A stretch of 64,000 nt of DNA from Acanthosepion esculentum (Eukaryota; Mollusca; Cephalopoda; Sepiida; Sepiidae), in assembly GCA_964036315.1 (NCBI GenBank), contig OZ038487.1, positions 58,655,842 through 58,719,841 on the forward strand, in the 5' to 3' direction. The notes beneath the pieces are model-generated. The model ran no database searches and was not told where the DNA came from. It saw nothing but the letters and a program-made list of their open reading frames with translations. Of this stretch, positions 11,591 through 24,408 are shown in pieces. Both the position numbers and the translations under genes were made by a program. How positions within the stretch are numbered: the first letter of the stretch is position 1; every line of letters begins with the position of its first letter.

Positions 11591-11630
<40 letters not shown>
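11448..11630. repeat. Compound microsatellite (TA)n-(GT)n-(TA)n-(GA)n-(GATA)n
   Basis: Consecutive runs of TA, GT with GTGC interruptions, TA, GA and GATA. Confidence 0.97.
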
Positions 11631-11639
11631 CAAAGTGCG

Positions 11640-11850
11640 TAACTTAGAATAATAACAATTTATGAGGCGGATATTATATCATCCTGATGGTTGTTACTGC
11701 ACGACAATCCAAGTTACAAATTTTCTTATTATTGTATTAATAATATTATTATAATATATATTTAGGCTCGGTTGACTTTGGCATTGAGCTCTCAGTTTAT
11801 CTTATATAAAAGTTGATTTTTTTCATATTTTAAGCTGTAACTTTTATTCT
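11640..11850. other. No recognisable feature
   Basis: Short spacer between microsatellite clusters; nothing supported. Confidence 0.5.
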
Positions 11851-11853
11851 TAG

Positions 11854-11854
<1 letters not shown>

Positions 11855-11928
<74 letters not shown>

Positions 11929-11975
11929 TTATGTGTGTGTACGCGCATACGTATGTGTGTGTATGTGCATGCGTA
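11855..11975. repeat. (CTAT)n-(TA)n-(GT)n microsatellite
   Basis: CTAT units to 11883, TA to 11908, then interrupted GT to about 11975. Confidence 0.95.
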
Positions 11976-12269
11976 TATGTGTGTACCATTAGATTTTTTT
12001 TTCTGGTGAAGTGTATTCACCTGGTACTTTTAACTTAATTAATTACCTGTAATCAATTCTAATCGAGCTGTCATATTCACAGGCAACCAGTTTATATACT
12101 TTTCGTGCTGAATTATTTCAAATCCCAGCTATATCCTTGTCTCAATTTGGTACAATCACGCAGGCCAGAGTTGCTTTTAATTTTGTCATAGATAAATAAT
12201 AACGCCAAAAGTAGCATTGGCATTCGAGATAGTGATGGATTCTGCCACACTCGCTAGTTGATTAATATA

Positions 12270-12500
12270 CAGGGTGTCCATAAAATTTAAAAGATTATAA
12301 ACAATTTAAAAATAGATGTTATAAATGCAATTTATACGGCACCACAACTAGATGAGTTTTAACTAACCATAAGTTTCGAGCAAGAGGGTGCACCAACACA
12401 TTGCGAACTTCATTATTCGTGGGTTCCTAAATCAATATTTCCAATATTTTTTTATATTAAGAACTTCACCAAAAGCAAGGCGGGAGTGCTACTAGAAATC
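12270..12500 (+). mobile_element. Mariner/Tc1-type element remnant
   Basis: Starts with CAGGGTGTCCATAAAATTT directly after a TA, as expected for a Tc1/mariner terminal repeat. At 12375 the sequence encodes FEQEGAPTHCELHYSWVPKS, which resembles the QQDGAPxH block around the second catalytic aspartate of mariner-type transposases, here with D changed to E. The main catalytic core is deleted, so the terminal repeat lies only about 100 bases from that block. Confidence 0.6.
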
Positions 12501-12536
12501 ATTTAATATATTTTCTATTAAAATAATGTATAAGTC

Positions 12537-12943
12537 TCAACAGAATGCAGAAAGCACTGGACGGCCGTTTCGTCCTATCAGCAGTGCGCATCCAAGAGAT
12601 AGCAAATCAGAAAGGCAATTTCTATCATATGTATATCATTGCTTGATCCGACTTCTAATGCTTCAGTTTGAGCGGCTTGGTGATAGTAGTCGTAGCTCCG
12701 GGGTCACAGTCCTATGGTTACAGAGAACTTCAGTTGAGTTCCACCACGGAATATGTGAGCGAGTGGCGATATATTGAGTCTGATTTTCTATCACTTCGTC
12801 ACCGAAGCCCGTTGGAACAGATTGTATGGTCTTTGCTTGGCGACCTACTGTCAGGGTTTCAATTCTCGGTAGTGGATGCGCACTGCTGATGAGTCCAAAA
12901 TATAGGACCAAACGGACGTCCAGTACTTTCTGCATTTTGTTAA
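12537..12943. repeat. 0.4 kb inverted-repeat element (MITE-like)
   Basis: The arms 12537-12598 and 12873-12943 are inverted copies: AATGCAGAAAG.ACTGGACG, CCGTTT.GTCCTAT and CAGCAGTGCGCATCCA occur on both sides, with a 10-base insertion in the right arm. The 275-base centre is GC-richer than its surroundings and has no recognisable coding sequence. Confidence 0.75.
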
Positions 12944-13008
12944 GTTTTCTTTAAGACTCAATGAATTACTTAATTATAATTATCAAATTCTCCTATCATA
13001 TCATATAT

Positions 13009-13011
13009 GTA

Positions 13012-13080
<69 letters not shown>

Positions 13081-13081
13081 G
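13009..13081. repeat. (TA)n-(GA)n microsatellite
   Basis: TA run followed by GA run. Confidence 0.95.
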
Positions 13082-13194
13082 ATAGATAAAAATCTAATCT
13101 AATATAATAGTCAACATTAACTAATCAGCTAACGAAGAAGTCGGCTATTTCATCCTTCAATACGGACATTTCAGAGCTTTTGGTTGTTAATCAG

Positions 13195-13492
13195 ATTACA
13201 AGGAATGTGTTTGGAGTGATCACTAATGATGGCGACTTTATGCCTCCATTGATCTTCCCAGAGGGCCCGAGACTCAACAGGGTCCCCTACATCAAGTGTC
13301 TTGAGGATGTAGGGCTGCCCTTGGTCAAGAAGATGTCTGTTGGAAGAAATTATGTCTGGCAACAGGACTCTGCACCATGACACACAAGAAGGTGAACCAG
13401 TCATGACAGTCAGACAATTTCTGCGACCATATCACACCTTACATCTAGCCACCTAAATTTGCAACCCACTTGATTATTGTTTGTGGTGCGCA

Positions 13493-13527
<35 letters not shown>

Positions 13528-13801
13528 AACAAAACTACTTGTAACACAAAAGATGAACTGAAGGCAAGCATTATGCATCATTCACCAACTTAAACACTGA
13601 GACCGTCCAGAAGAGTTGCAGGAGATTCGAAGTCGTTTGGCTGCTGTGGTTGAAGCGAATGACGACTTTAAAGAATAAATTTACTCTTTAGTATTTCATG
13701 GTATTTTTGTGTAATTTTGGTAAATATATTTGTTAAAATGAGATGTCAGTGTCATTTTTATTTATGTTTAATTTTGATGACAATTTATCCATCGCACTCT
13801 G
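13195..13801 (+). mobile_element. Mariner-family transposase, C-terminal half plus 3' terminal repeat
   Basis: The frame starting near 13180 encodes FGVITNDGDFMPPLIFPEG, then VGRNYVWQQDSAP and, after a stop at 13378, blocks matching HTRRR, NPLDYCLW and NTKDEL. These follow the order seen in a mariner subgroup of Tc1/mariner DDE transposases, with the second catalytic aspartate inside QQDSAP. A (GA)n expansion at 13495-13526 splits the reading frame after the LDY block. Bases 13620-13670 still encode the terminal RRFRSRL..VVEAN-like segment in a shifted frame. The element ends at 13801 with GCACTCTG followed by TA. The N-terminal DNA-binding half is absent, so this is a dead copy. It could belong with the terminal repeat at 12270, but those two ends match only over about 8 bases. 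Confidence 0.75.
13495..13526. repeat. (GA)n inside mariner remnant
   Basis: Sixteen GA units interrupting the transposase frame. Confidence 0.95.
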
Positions 13802-13804
13802 TAT

Positions 13805-14640
13805 CTTGAAATTGCATAACATTTAAAATATATCAGTACGTGTTATTTTTGATTAATAATCATAATTCTTTCCCCCTAGTAATTTTAAACTGCCGTTTGG
13901 GGCAGGAAAATACAATTTATAATGCTCTTTGAAAGCAGGAAACGCTTATCAGATGACCTAGAAATGCTATCCTGATCCTCCGAAGACCAGATTTTACAAA
14001 TGCTTTATCTACTGTCTTTTGTATGCATAAGCTGATGTGAGGGATAAGTTAAAGCTATATAAAATCATTCAGTATTTTACCCAGCAAAAACGTGTGTCCG
14101 TCCTCGGAAGATGCAGTCCGTTAGCAATGGTGCCTGGCAGGGAATCTACTCAAAAGTGAATAACACTCGAAAAGAGTGACTGTCTTGTTTTTATTTCATC
14201 TCTCGTCTCGGACTGACGTTTGTAATTGTAGAGAAAAAAGAGCGATAATGAAAAGTTTTGCGATGTGAAGGCTGGGTGCGGGTGTACAATGCTCGACATG
14301 GAACCGAGAGCAAAAGTTGGCAGCCATTCCCCAAGTTATTGTGTCCGAGGCGGCTGATCTCGACATGAAGGCGGCTCAAGAATCTAATTGAAGGGTTAAG
14401 TGGATTTGGAGCAAAGTGAGAAGAGCAAGAGGTCTTTACAAAAAGGAGAGTCGCTCCTTTCAACGTCGCTTGATCCTGCTTCGCTTCTGATCTTGGCTTT
14501 GATTCGTTCAGTTTGCATCACTTAGTAAGTGACAGTTTCGCTCGGAGAAAGATACTTGGTTTGATAATATTAGGATGCTGTATAAGGAGAGAAAATCATC
14601 CACATATCCTGCGTGCACACACACCTACACATACAAATAT
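13805..14640. other. No recognisable feature; GC-richer patch
   Basis: Bases 14090-14530 are noticeably less AT-rich than their surroundings and hold a 90-codon minus-strand frame (14463-14191) without a recognisable family. It may be part of an unrecognised repeat. Confidence 0.4.
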
Positions 14641-14642
<2 letters not shown>

Positions 14643-14706
<64 letters not shown>

Positions 14707-14812
14707 ACTTATATTGCGATAGATTTCATTATGGTGATCTTCGTAGTCTCATGCTTGCGCATATATAATTATATATGTATGTAGAGGAACTGTGAAAAAT
14801 GCATATACGTAA

Positions 14813-14870
<58 letters not shown>
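14643..14870. repeat. (GT)n and (TA)n microsatellites
   Basis: GT run 14643-14705 and TA run 14814-14870. Confidence 0.97.
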
Positions 14871-14873
<3 letters not shown>

Positions 14874-15024
14874 GATTCTTATCCAAATAGAACTCTACGC
14901 TTCAGTTACTTTTCAATCTCACATTTCCCGAAAGCCAAGATCCACAACCACAAATATGGTCAAAATTTAATAAAAAAAACCGGTTAAATCCATTTTACAA
15001 TTTAAACAATATTCATTTAATATG

Positions 15025-15134
<110 letters not shown>

Positions 15135-15135
15135 C

Positions 15136-17590
15136 CGAGGGCCGGTTGATCGTGGCCGATATTGCCGTGAAAAATTGTTCGTTAAGAGTCGTTGCGCTTT
15201 ATGTGCCCAAATAACGTGAGTAAAAAGTCTAGTTTATTCGGCGGTTGGGACCGTTCCTGGTGGATTCAACATGCTTAGTCTTAATGGGGTAGTGGAATGC
15301 CATCCTGAACCCCAAGTTAAATAGTGGGCGGGGTGCTAGAGGGAGGTGGGGCGATCGTAGCTTGGTTGATCTGATCGAAGAGTTTGGTCTCGTCGATAGA
15401 TACCGGGTCTATCACCCCAGGAGGATATATGTATGCAGGCTCATAAGGTGGTTAGCTACCTGGAAAGAATTTTAGTCAGAGGAGCCGATGTAGATTGTCT
15501 GGATTGTTCTACCTTCCACTGGTTAGGCTATTCCGACCACAAACTCGTTTTTGCCAGGGTGGCGTTAGATTGTAGGCCTAGACTGGCTGGCTACTGGACA
15601 GGCGGGACTTCCAGGAACAGCTAACTAGCTTAGTGCATCAGGAACTAGTGGGGGCGGTTACCGGGAATAGGTGGTGGGAACGCTTAAGAATAGGATTAGG
15701 TCCATCACCACCGAGTTTAGCAAACGCCTCGCACTAGATACAGCTAACAAGCTCTTAAGGATAGTTTTCCCGGGCGGTGGCTGGGGGGGTAGAGCTAGCC
15801 TTAGCTAGGGAGGCCTTGGAGCGTTTGACTAGCCAGCGCTACATGGGCCAGGTATTCAGACATAGGTTAAGAAAGATGTCTTCCGAAGCTGTGAATATGG
15901 GCGCAGAATTGCGCAAGGAAGAGGTCCGTCAAGAGTCTGGTCGGTACGTTCGTGAGGTCAAAACCCCGGTGGGGCATACTCTTCGGGCCACTGTCGGCAT
16001 GTGCGAGGTGTTTCGGCGGAATGTCAAAAACCGGTTTACCAAGGAGCTTGGTCTCCGGGACGAGGTGTCTCGTAGCTATTTGGCTGACTTTCATCGGCTT
16101 TCGCCGACTGAAGCGGCTAGCTGCGAAGGAGAGATCACGGAGGGCGAAGTTCACACGGCATTGTATGTTGGTACAGGCATATCGCCCAGTCTGGATGATT
16201 TGCCCTATGAATTGTTCTTGAGGCTGTCACACATCTTTGTCCCGATGTTGACTGTCGTGTTTAACAATTGGAGCCTTTCCTTCGCCGGCTAAGGGACAGA
16301 GCGTGCAGTCTGGCCCTACGAGGAGTCGGTTACGCCGGTGACGTATCTACTTTCATGTTGTCCCACAGCAACATTGAGATGATACTGAATGCGCAACAAA
16401 TCTTCCGGCTGCGGTTAGGTGCCTGGAAGAGGGTCGATTCTCTGGGGTCCTTTGGTTAGAAGGACGGTCCTGTCCACATTCCTGTAGTGTGGTTTGAACC
16501 CGACCTCCAGCTGGAGAAAAAAATGGTCAAAAGTAGAGGCAAAGGTCGACACGGCCGGTCAGACTTGGCGCCGAAGGCGGTTGTCCGTGAAGGGGAGGGC
16601 GGATGCGTGTGCCACTTACGTCTTTCATCTTGTCCTTTATCTCTTGTCTGTACTTTCTATCTGTAAAGATCATAAGGCGCTCGAGCGTTTGTTATCCTCC
16701 ATTTTATGGAAGGGACGCAAGCATCAGGTCGACAGAGAGGTCTGTGCACAACGTTCGTGTCATGGGTGTCTGGGAATGCCACACTTGGCGAGTCAAAAGC
16801 TCGCTTCGAGGCTAGCCGCGCATTGACAGGAGATTCGATTATAGCGGGAATTGTAAAGGACGCTTTCCTTTTCCTTACTATCACCCCCACCATCTCGCGG
16901 GTTGAGTGCCGTCGTAAACCCCGAGATCAATCGGATTTCCTTCGCGTGTGTCGATGTGCCTTGATGATCATTCCTCTGTCCAGTGACAGTTCTCGGCCTA
17001 GCAAGGTCTTCTATCATGAACTAGTGGAGGGGGTCGCGAAGGATCCTGTACGGCTCGACTTGTCGGATGGAGAGTTCCGCTCTTTCTGGTCTTGGGCGCT
17101 AGCAGCGGATTACCTCAGTAACCCTGAGTTTTCGTCTACCTGTCGACTGGTTCGGAATAGGCTGCCTCTCAATGACAAGGCCTTCGATGGACGATGTGAT
17201 CTTGGAATAGAAGAAACGGCTTCGCACGCCTTCTAACATTGTCCTGGGGTCCGTCCCCTAGGGGATCATGACGGCTCGTATCGCTCCCGAACAGCTTGCG
17301 CTCATTGATCGCACATACGCGTGTGACAATGTGTCACCCCCACCCCGTATTCTGGGGTGAAATGAATGGTGTTTCTCACACTGATGGCCACTGCCCGAAT
17401 GGTGATTTAAACGACCCGACAGGGGGAAGTCTTGCGAGGCAACCGTCTTTCTCATTAGGATCTGAACCGATTCTTTGAGTATCAGCTCAAGATGAAGATT
17501 AGAACTGATAGAAAACGCTTGCTTTCGACAGACATTAGCGAAAGTTTGGTGACTAAGGCGATCTTTGTTCATGTGAAAAAAGAAAGCAAA
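15136..17590 (+). mobile_element. APE-type LINE (endonuclease + reverse transcriptase), internally deleted
   Basis: GC-richer than its surroundings and coding-like over 2.4 kb in shifting frames. The 5' part gives an apurinic-type endonuclease: GRLIVADIAVKNCSLRVVA at 15139, then MG-stop-WNAILNP near 15283, where the conserved GD(W/F)N motif has a stop in place of the aspartate, and SDHKLVFARVAL near 15532. A linker of about 170 codons follows (15777-16292), ending with SLDDLPYELFLRL and VVFNNW. The next frame starts EPFLRRLRD, which normally lies well beyond that point, so roughly 200 residues with the first RT motifs are missing. The place of the FADD box reads YAGDVSTF. The C-terminal region follows, with KSLLRW-like thumb and a zinc-knuckle remnant (DGRCDLGIEETASHAF), and ends near MKIRTDRKRL at 17492. 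Clade not assigned; Tx1/L1-like or CR1-like are possible. Confidence 0.8.
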
Positions 17591-17591
17591 G

Positions 17592-18165
17592 AAATACAAA
17601 GAGATACAAAGCAATGGAAATTAGATGAAAAAATATTCCGTCGAAAAAGAAATTTAGACAAGCTGTTCCTTTTCTTGTCAAAATTCACTTGTCTGTGATT
17701 TCCAAATGTTCCAGTTGGAATTTTGCCTAACAATTTTAAAAGACTCGACAAAAGATCACTGATGCGCCTGAAATAATTTTCGACTTGAACTGTTATTAAA
17801 AATTCTAATTATTAATTTTAATTGTTTTTTGAAATTATTTTTAACTTTCTTTTTATCACACAACACATCCTTTTTACAACGCATGATCGCTAAATATAGG
17901 AAATGAAGTAAAGAGAATGTCGGAAACCGAATCTTTATTTCTTATCTATAGTATTTATTAAACAACGACGAATTAAAAAGTGACGTAAACGTGGTGAGAA
18001 AAAAAGCAAAAGGGTAACATATGTATTCTACACAGGAATGGATTGAGAATTTCGAAATGACTTTTAACATTTAATTCAATGCATGTTGGATTCCTCTAAT
18101 ATATGTAGGTGGCCTCAATACTTACCTTTAGTAAAAACAGATATTTGACAAAATATATCATATCA
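17592..18165. other. No recognisable feature
   Basis: AT-rich; nothing supported. Confidence 0.5.
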
Positions 18166-18166
18166 T

Positions 18167-18169
<3 letters not shown>

Positions 18170-18236
<67 letters not shown>

Positions 18237-18257
18237 AGTGTGTGTGTGTGTGTGCGT
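18170..18257. repeat. (TA)n-(GT)n microsatellite
   Basis: TA run then GT run with one TTTGAGT interruption. Confidence 0.96.
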
Positions 18258-18262
18258 GTAAG

Positions 18263-18488
18263 TTTCGTTAAGAAATGACTGAAAATGTACTGCGGTTAAG
18301 GTTTTTATTTAATTTTTCTTGTGTTCTTATAGTATTCCTTTTTTCTGAATATAAATTATGTAGAAATTATCTGAATGTTCTGTATATCCAAGCGCTTTCG
18401 GGTCTACTTTTGGCCCTTTACCCAGAACACAAGAAAAAATAAATAAAAATATAAACCCAGAACTTTATCAGTCTTTTTTAACGAAATT
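18263..18488. repeat. Foldback element with about 65-base arms
   Basis: Left arm 18263-18330 and right arm 18425-18488 are inverted copies: both read TTTCGTTAA at the outer end and TTTCTTGTGTTCT at the inner end. The spacer holds AAGCGCTTTCGGGTC. It abuts a GT microsatellite. Confidence 0.8.
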
Positions 18489-18489
18489 G

Positions 18490-19190
18490 TATAAAATAGG
18501 GATTGCTACCCAAATACACAATTATATATACTGAAAGAAGAAGTTTAGAGATGTTAAATGTTTTATTTCATGCAAAGAACGCTTGTCAGCAAAGTTTAGA
18601 AATATATTACATACCTTCTCCCGGATTCCAAAAATTAGCGAATATATAAGTCTGCCCTTACTGACAAATGGAGTGCGTTATCCTAAAATACTGTGCCTTT
18701 CTCACATGGCAAGAAAACATCTTCTTTTCATGGTGTATGCCTTATACTCTCCCTGTCCAGTTGGCTTTATACTGGCTGGCAGTTAAATATTACATTGCCG
18801 TTCAAGCGTATTGAATACTAATTAGGTGAGAGGAAGGAATGTCGACTCAACACCCATCTTTGTGCAAACTCAGTGAAAGAACACGATTGATAAAACGTGA
18901 TTCTTTTTTGCCGTTGCATTAGCCGAGTTAAGCTGAATATTCAGTTAGCAACTACCACTAATCCCCTGAAATGTTTACATGCAATCTTTTATTTTAGAAT
19001 AACTATGGACGACATCGGTTGAATTCCAATTGCACAAATTCTTTTATATTGTTTTCTATTTTCATTGTCAGCTTTTTATCGTGCACTTTTCATTTTTGAA
19101 CACAAATCATTTACAGATTTCCGATATGTTCTTTATTTTCTAAACCTATCATTTAGTTTTATCGGCAACTGAAAGTCAACAGTGTAAAGT
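18490..19190. other. No recognisable feature
   Basis: AT-rich sequence without a supported gene or repeat. Confidence 0.5.
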
Positions 19191-19194
19191 GTAA

Positions 19195-19890
19195 TAAAAA
19201 TGGATCTCCTTCGTTCTGCTGGTATATCATCACTGTTGTATTTTTCATTTGTTATGTCTATAATCTTGTCAATGACGATGTCGTCTATGGCTGAGAGCAT
19301 CTCTATCGAAATTCCGTCTCATTCTTCCGCTTTATTTCTGTAAATTTGGCCATTGCTGATTTCACTTCAGATTTTAATATTTCTGGTCCTTCGACATTTC
19401 TGTGCCAAATGTTGCCTTTCTTCGTGGAAATGTTCTTCAAGGTATCCGTTCCATCTTTGAGGTATTTTTATTTCAGTGTCCCGTCCTTAGATTCTATTAA
19501 TCCTGTTGTTTGGCATGAATTTTGTCTTGTTAGTTCACTTATTTTTTATGCATATCTGCTTCATCTGTGATACTGACTCTTACTGTTTTTGTAAAATTTC
19601 CGTTGAGTCATTCTTATTTACCTCGCATGCATCTGGTCTTAATTTCCTCGTGCAGTTTTCTATATTCTGTCTCGTGCCATGCTATTGTTTTTGTCTCCTA
19701 TTCATCATGTCGAGAATTTAATCTGTCATCCATTCATTGTTTTTCTTTCTCTGGTTTTCCTTGAGATGATGTTAAATGCTGATGTTTCTAAAGCTTCTCT
19801 TAATGCGCCCTACTTCGAGGTTCCATTCTCATGTTGTCATTGTATCTGCTTTTCACCCTATCCATATATTTCTCCTTCATATTCGGCTCA
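19195..19890 (-). mobile_element. LINE (craniofacial-2-like endonuclease/RT family), linker region
   Basis: On the minus strand, with several frameshifts, the segment encodes NNEWMTD-stop-ILDMMNRR near 19730, then NVEGPEILKSEVKSAM near 19370, and finally IDDIVIDKIIDITNEKYN near 19240. This is the order of the linker between endonuclease and palm in the LINE family whose proteins are often mislabelled craniofacial development protein 2-like (RTE-like; clade is inference). The endonuclease and the catalytic palm are absent. The plus strand of this region is T-rich, which produces misleading open frames rich in F and S. Confidence 0.65.
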
Positions 19891-19894
19891 TTCA

Positions 19895-21107
<1,213 letters not shown>

Positions 21108-21204
21108 TTGACGCGCTAAAGGGCAAAGTATGAATCGAACTAAGAGACAACTTGCCAGAAGACCTAACACCTTAAGAGAAGTAAGATCCCGAACTGGGAA
21201 AGAA

Positions 21205-21362
21205 AAATCTGACGATTGCATCCAATATGAAACAGCCTGTCACCTCTGCGTGTTGACTTCAATGTTCACTTATATATTTATATTTACATACGCTCTATCT
21301 CTGATATTGAGCACTTTATTGCATAAATATAGCACACCCTAAAACTATATTTCTTCATATTT
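21205..21362 (+). repeat. Hairpin-family member with hammerhead-like core
   Basis: CTGACGATTGCATCCAATAT is followed by GAAACAGCCTGTCACC, then a diverged arm (TGACTTCAATGTTCACTT) and a segment GATATTGAGCACTTTAT that is the reverse complement of 47495-47515. The copy therefore matches the 47455-47650 repeat in the opposite arrangement of flanks, and ends at a (TA)n tract. Confidence 0.55.

Positions 21363-21365
<3 letters not shown>

Positions 21366-21458
<93 letters not shown>
21366..21458. repeat. (TA)n-(GTAT)n microsatellite
   Basis: TA run 21366-21434 then five GTAT units. Confidence 0.97.
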
Positions 21459-21459
21459 T

Positions 21460-21980
21460 GTCTATAATTTAAAGAATAGTCATTAAACTTCCCTAATTTG
21501 TAGAGATATTTGAATGAATTTTGTTTCTGCTTAATTTGTCCCGACATCCTTTCAGTCTAACATGTTTACAGGCTTTTACATGTGTGCAGTCCGACGTATT
21601 TCATTCTAGCACGCAACCTTCTCCGGTACATATCAACTGAATTATTTATGCGAATGAAAAGCCTACGATAAATTTTTCAAATTACCCAAGTGTTGAATAT
21701 TATTATTGTACTAGTATTTAGCCACGAGCAACATCTTTATTCTCCTCCAACATAGTACATCGGACATATACTTACAGCACATACTCATATATCTGTGCAG
21801 TTGGTGCAAGTGTTAGAGGCAAAGAAAGGGAAATCGGTGATGCCAATATCATATAGCAGCCATTAGCATCATTTCCTTCAAATTTTCTCTATCTTTTTTT
21901 AATATGTCCTTTCAAGGCCTAATCGATCATATTTTCCACATTTTCATTTTCTTTAGCATCTGTGAATATTTTTTATTCAT
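21460..21980. other. No recognisable feature
   Basis: Nothing supported. Confidence 0.5.
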
Positions 21981-21984
21981 TTCA

Positions 21985-22330
21985 GCCCAAGCAAAGCAAT
22001 AAAGACAATAAGACGCACGGGGGCTAGAGAGTATGTGAAAAAAATTATAATAATAATAACAATAATAATAATATTAAGCTAAAAGAATTAAAAAAAGAAT
22101 TAAGACAAAAAATAATGATTAGCATTGCATCTATATTTTTGAAGATCAAAGTTAACTGGGAAGCTAGAAGACGGTAGAGCGTTCCACAAGCGAGAAATGC
22201 GAAACTGTTAGCATAGAACTTATGGTGACATCTAGCCATTTCACCAATAAATTGATGAGATCTTGTCTCCAATCTAGCACTGCGCTTAAATTTCTACAGC
22301 CTAGGTACCATAAAGGAAAGTAATATCTAC
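21985..22330 (-). mobile_element. Jockey-like LINE, 3' terminal fragment
   Basis: Minus strand encodes RSHQFIGEMARCHHKFYANS followed by a FLACGTLYRLLAS block, the extreme C-terminus of the same reverse transcriptase family as at 2140 and 36755. The conserved 3' end block lies at 21988-22025. A (AAT)n patch lies between the coding remnant and the 3' end. Confidence 0.75.
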
Positions 22331-22369
22331 TTTGTAAAATACAAAAAAATATGGCGCAATAACAAACAA

Positions 22370-22790
22370 GAGGATGGAGTTGGCCGGTTTTCATTTGTCA
22401 TCATTAACCTTAGCTAGCCACAGTTACTGACCTTGCACCATTATTACTTACACCAAAACAATACATTGTTACTATTCTTACTACAGCCACCACAATACCT
22501 CAGAGTCTCTATATGTAAAATTTGTCTGTCAGGGGATGGATAAAATAACGAAATTATCATAGAGGAAATTAATGTTTATTTTGAATAATACAACAATGTG
22601 GCACAAGGCCAAAAGGAGGGGAGTAGAAGGCTGGTCTTCATCTTAGATAGCCACAATTACTGACCCAAAAATGCCACAGTATTCCTTATATCAAAGCAAT
22701 ACACTTTTACTTACCATTATTACTACAGTCACCACAATACCTCAAGTCTCTTTGTAGTACTAACTAGTTCTCATATGTACAGTTTATCAT
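22370..22790. repeat. Direct duplication of a 150-base unit
   Basis: 22375-22525 and 22610-22790 are similar in the same orientation: both contain TAGCCACA.TTACTGACC, a CAATACA.T.TTACT block and CACCACAATACCTCA. The unit is unidentified. The pair lies between two antisense LINE fragments of one family and may be part of a rearranged insertion. Confidence 0.65.
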
Positions 22791-22794
22791 AGAG

Positions 22795-22955
22795 GAAAGT
22801 TCACCAGAACAATTACCAAGAAAGTATTTGTAGAAAAGGCACAAGGAAGCTACGTTACGGTGGTAGGAATTCGAGATGCCAGGTCAGATCAGGACCAATA
22901 ATATTGCAGATTCTTCTTTGGATTTTATCAAGAATCTGTAGAATTACCATGGCTT
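22795..22955 (-). mobile_element. Jockey-like LINE fragment
   Basis: Closely matches 2495-2640 in the same orientation (GTTCACCAGAA.AATTACCA, AAGTATTT.TAGAAAAG, TTTTATCAAGAATCT), which there encodes the region between the IRP..EYC box and the C-terminus. Confidence 0.75.
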
Positions 22956-22959
22956 CTTG

Positions 22960-23295
22960 GGAAAGATAACAGGGGTGTTTTTCCATTTCCCATTCCAGGG
23001 TTTCAATTTCAGAGTCATATTTCTCTTAGACTGATTGCAACCTCAATAGTGTGTTTCTTGAAATTCTTAAAAATTAACGATAATGAATATGCTACGATTA
23101 TAGTCGTAAGTGTAAAACGAGAGAATTTCGGCTTGTCCTTGTTGAGAAAACGGGATCGCTCTGTTCCCGAGGTAGTAGATTTTGATAACATTTACTTAGC
23201 AATGTTCTTGCATTTATTGTCATCGTTACTTTGGGAAGAAAACAGGCAAATAGTCGTATAACTCCAAACAGCAGCGCCAAACATAGGTGTAGTTA
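22960..23295. other. No recognisable feature
   Basis: Nothing supported; two opposing short open frames have no known family. Confidence 0.45.
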
Positions 23296-23299
23296 CGAT

Positions 23300-24179
23300 A
23301 AAAAAAAAATACAGATATCTTTTATTTTTATTTATTTATTTTATTTTATTTTATTTTAGTTTTTTTGCTCACAGAATACCCAGCCAGAAAGGCAGCACAG
23401 TCGACAGCCTGAAGATAACTCCATTCAAACTCGCGCCAAAATACGAAGCATCAATCTCTGGGGAAGATTTTGTTTTACGCAAGATTGAATACAATCTCCG
23501 TACATTGCTATTTTCTCTCAACGGATTCATGATTCTTGTTTTGCTTTTTTCTCTTTCTGTTTGTTTGTTGTTGTTGTTTTTTAATACTTCATTAATATGT
23601 TGTTGTTTTGTTTTTTGTTTTTCTGCGTGTATTCACACATTTTTTCAACCGAACTATTTGAGGTGGAGAAAGAAAGAAATTCCATTAATCTTATAGTTTA
23701 ATTTTATTCTTTTTTCCTCTCTTAGTAACATCTTTTTATTTTTTCTTTCTTTTCACTATTCTGTTTTTTTCTCATTCTCTTTCTTTTTTTTGTTTCTTTC
23801 TCCTGTATTCTTACTCTTTTTTTACTGTTTTTCTCTTTCTCTTTCCAGATTTGTCACTCCTTTTCTTTCTTTCCTTTTCAAATTAACTTTTATTAACCGT
23901 CTTTTCTTTTTTTTCTTCTTATTTGCAATGATGTTCTTTATGTACTTTTGAGTTTTAATTAAATCATACTTTCTTTCTTCTTTCTTTTTTTGTGTATTTT
24001 TTTAACACTTTTAAATTGTTTTTTTCTCTTTCGAATACTTTTTGCTTCTTCACTCCTTTGAAATCGATTTTCTTGGATAATTTCATTTTTATATTCATTT
24101 TCTTTCTTTCCTTCTTTAATTTTTGTTTGTTTGTTTCTTTGTTTGTTTGTTTGATTGCTTGTTTATTTGTTTGTTTGTT

Positions 24180-24215
<36 letters not shown>

Positions 24216-24357
24216 TGTCTTTGTATTTTTCTATTTCAGCTTTTATATGTCTTTCTGGCTTTATACTTATTTCTTACCTTCACTTTCCTCTTTTCTGCCT
24301 TTCTTCCCGAGTTTCTAGTTCCTTTTTCTTTCTCATTTTTCACGTTTCTTTTTTTGC

Positions 24358-24408
<51 letters not shown>

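Noticed and set aside
14090..14530. Possible exon in a GC-richer patch
   Set aside because: No domain, no consistent frame and no splice signals that I could defend.
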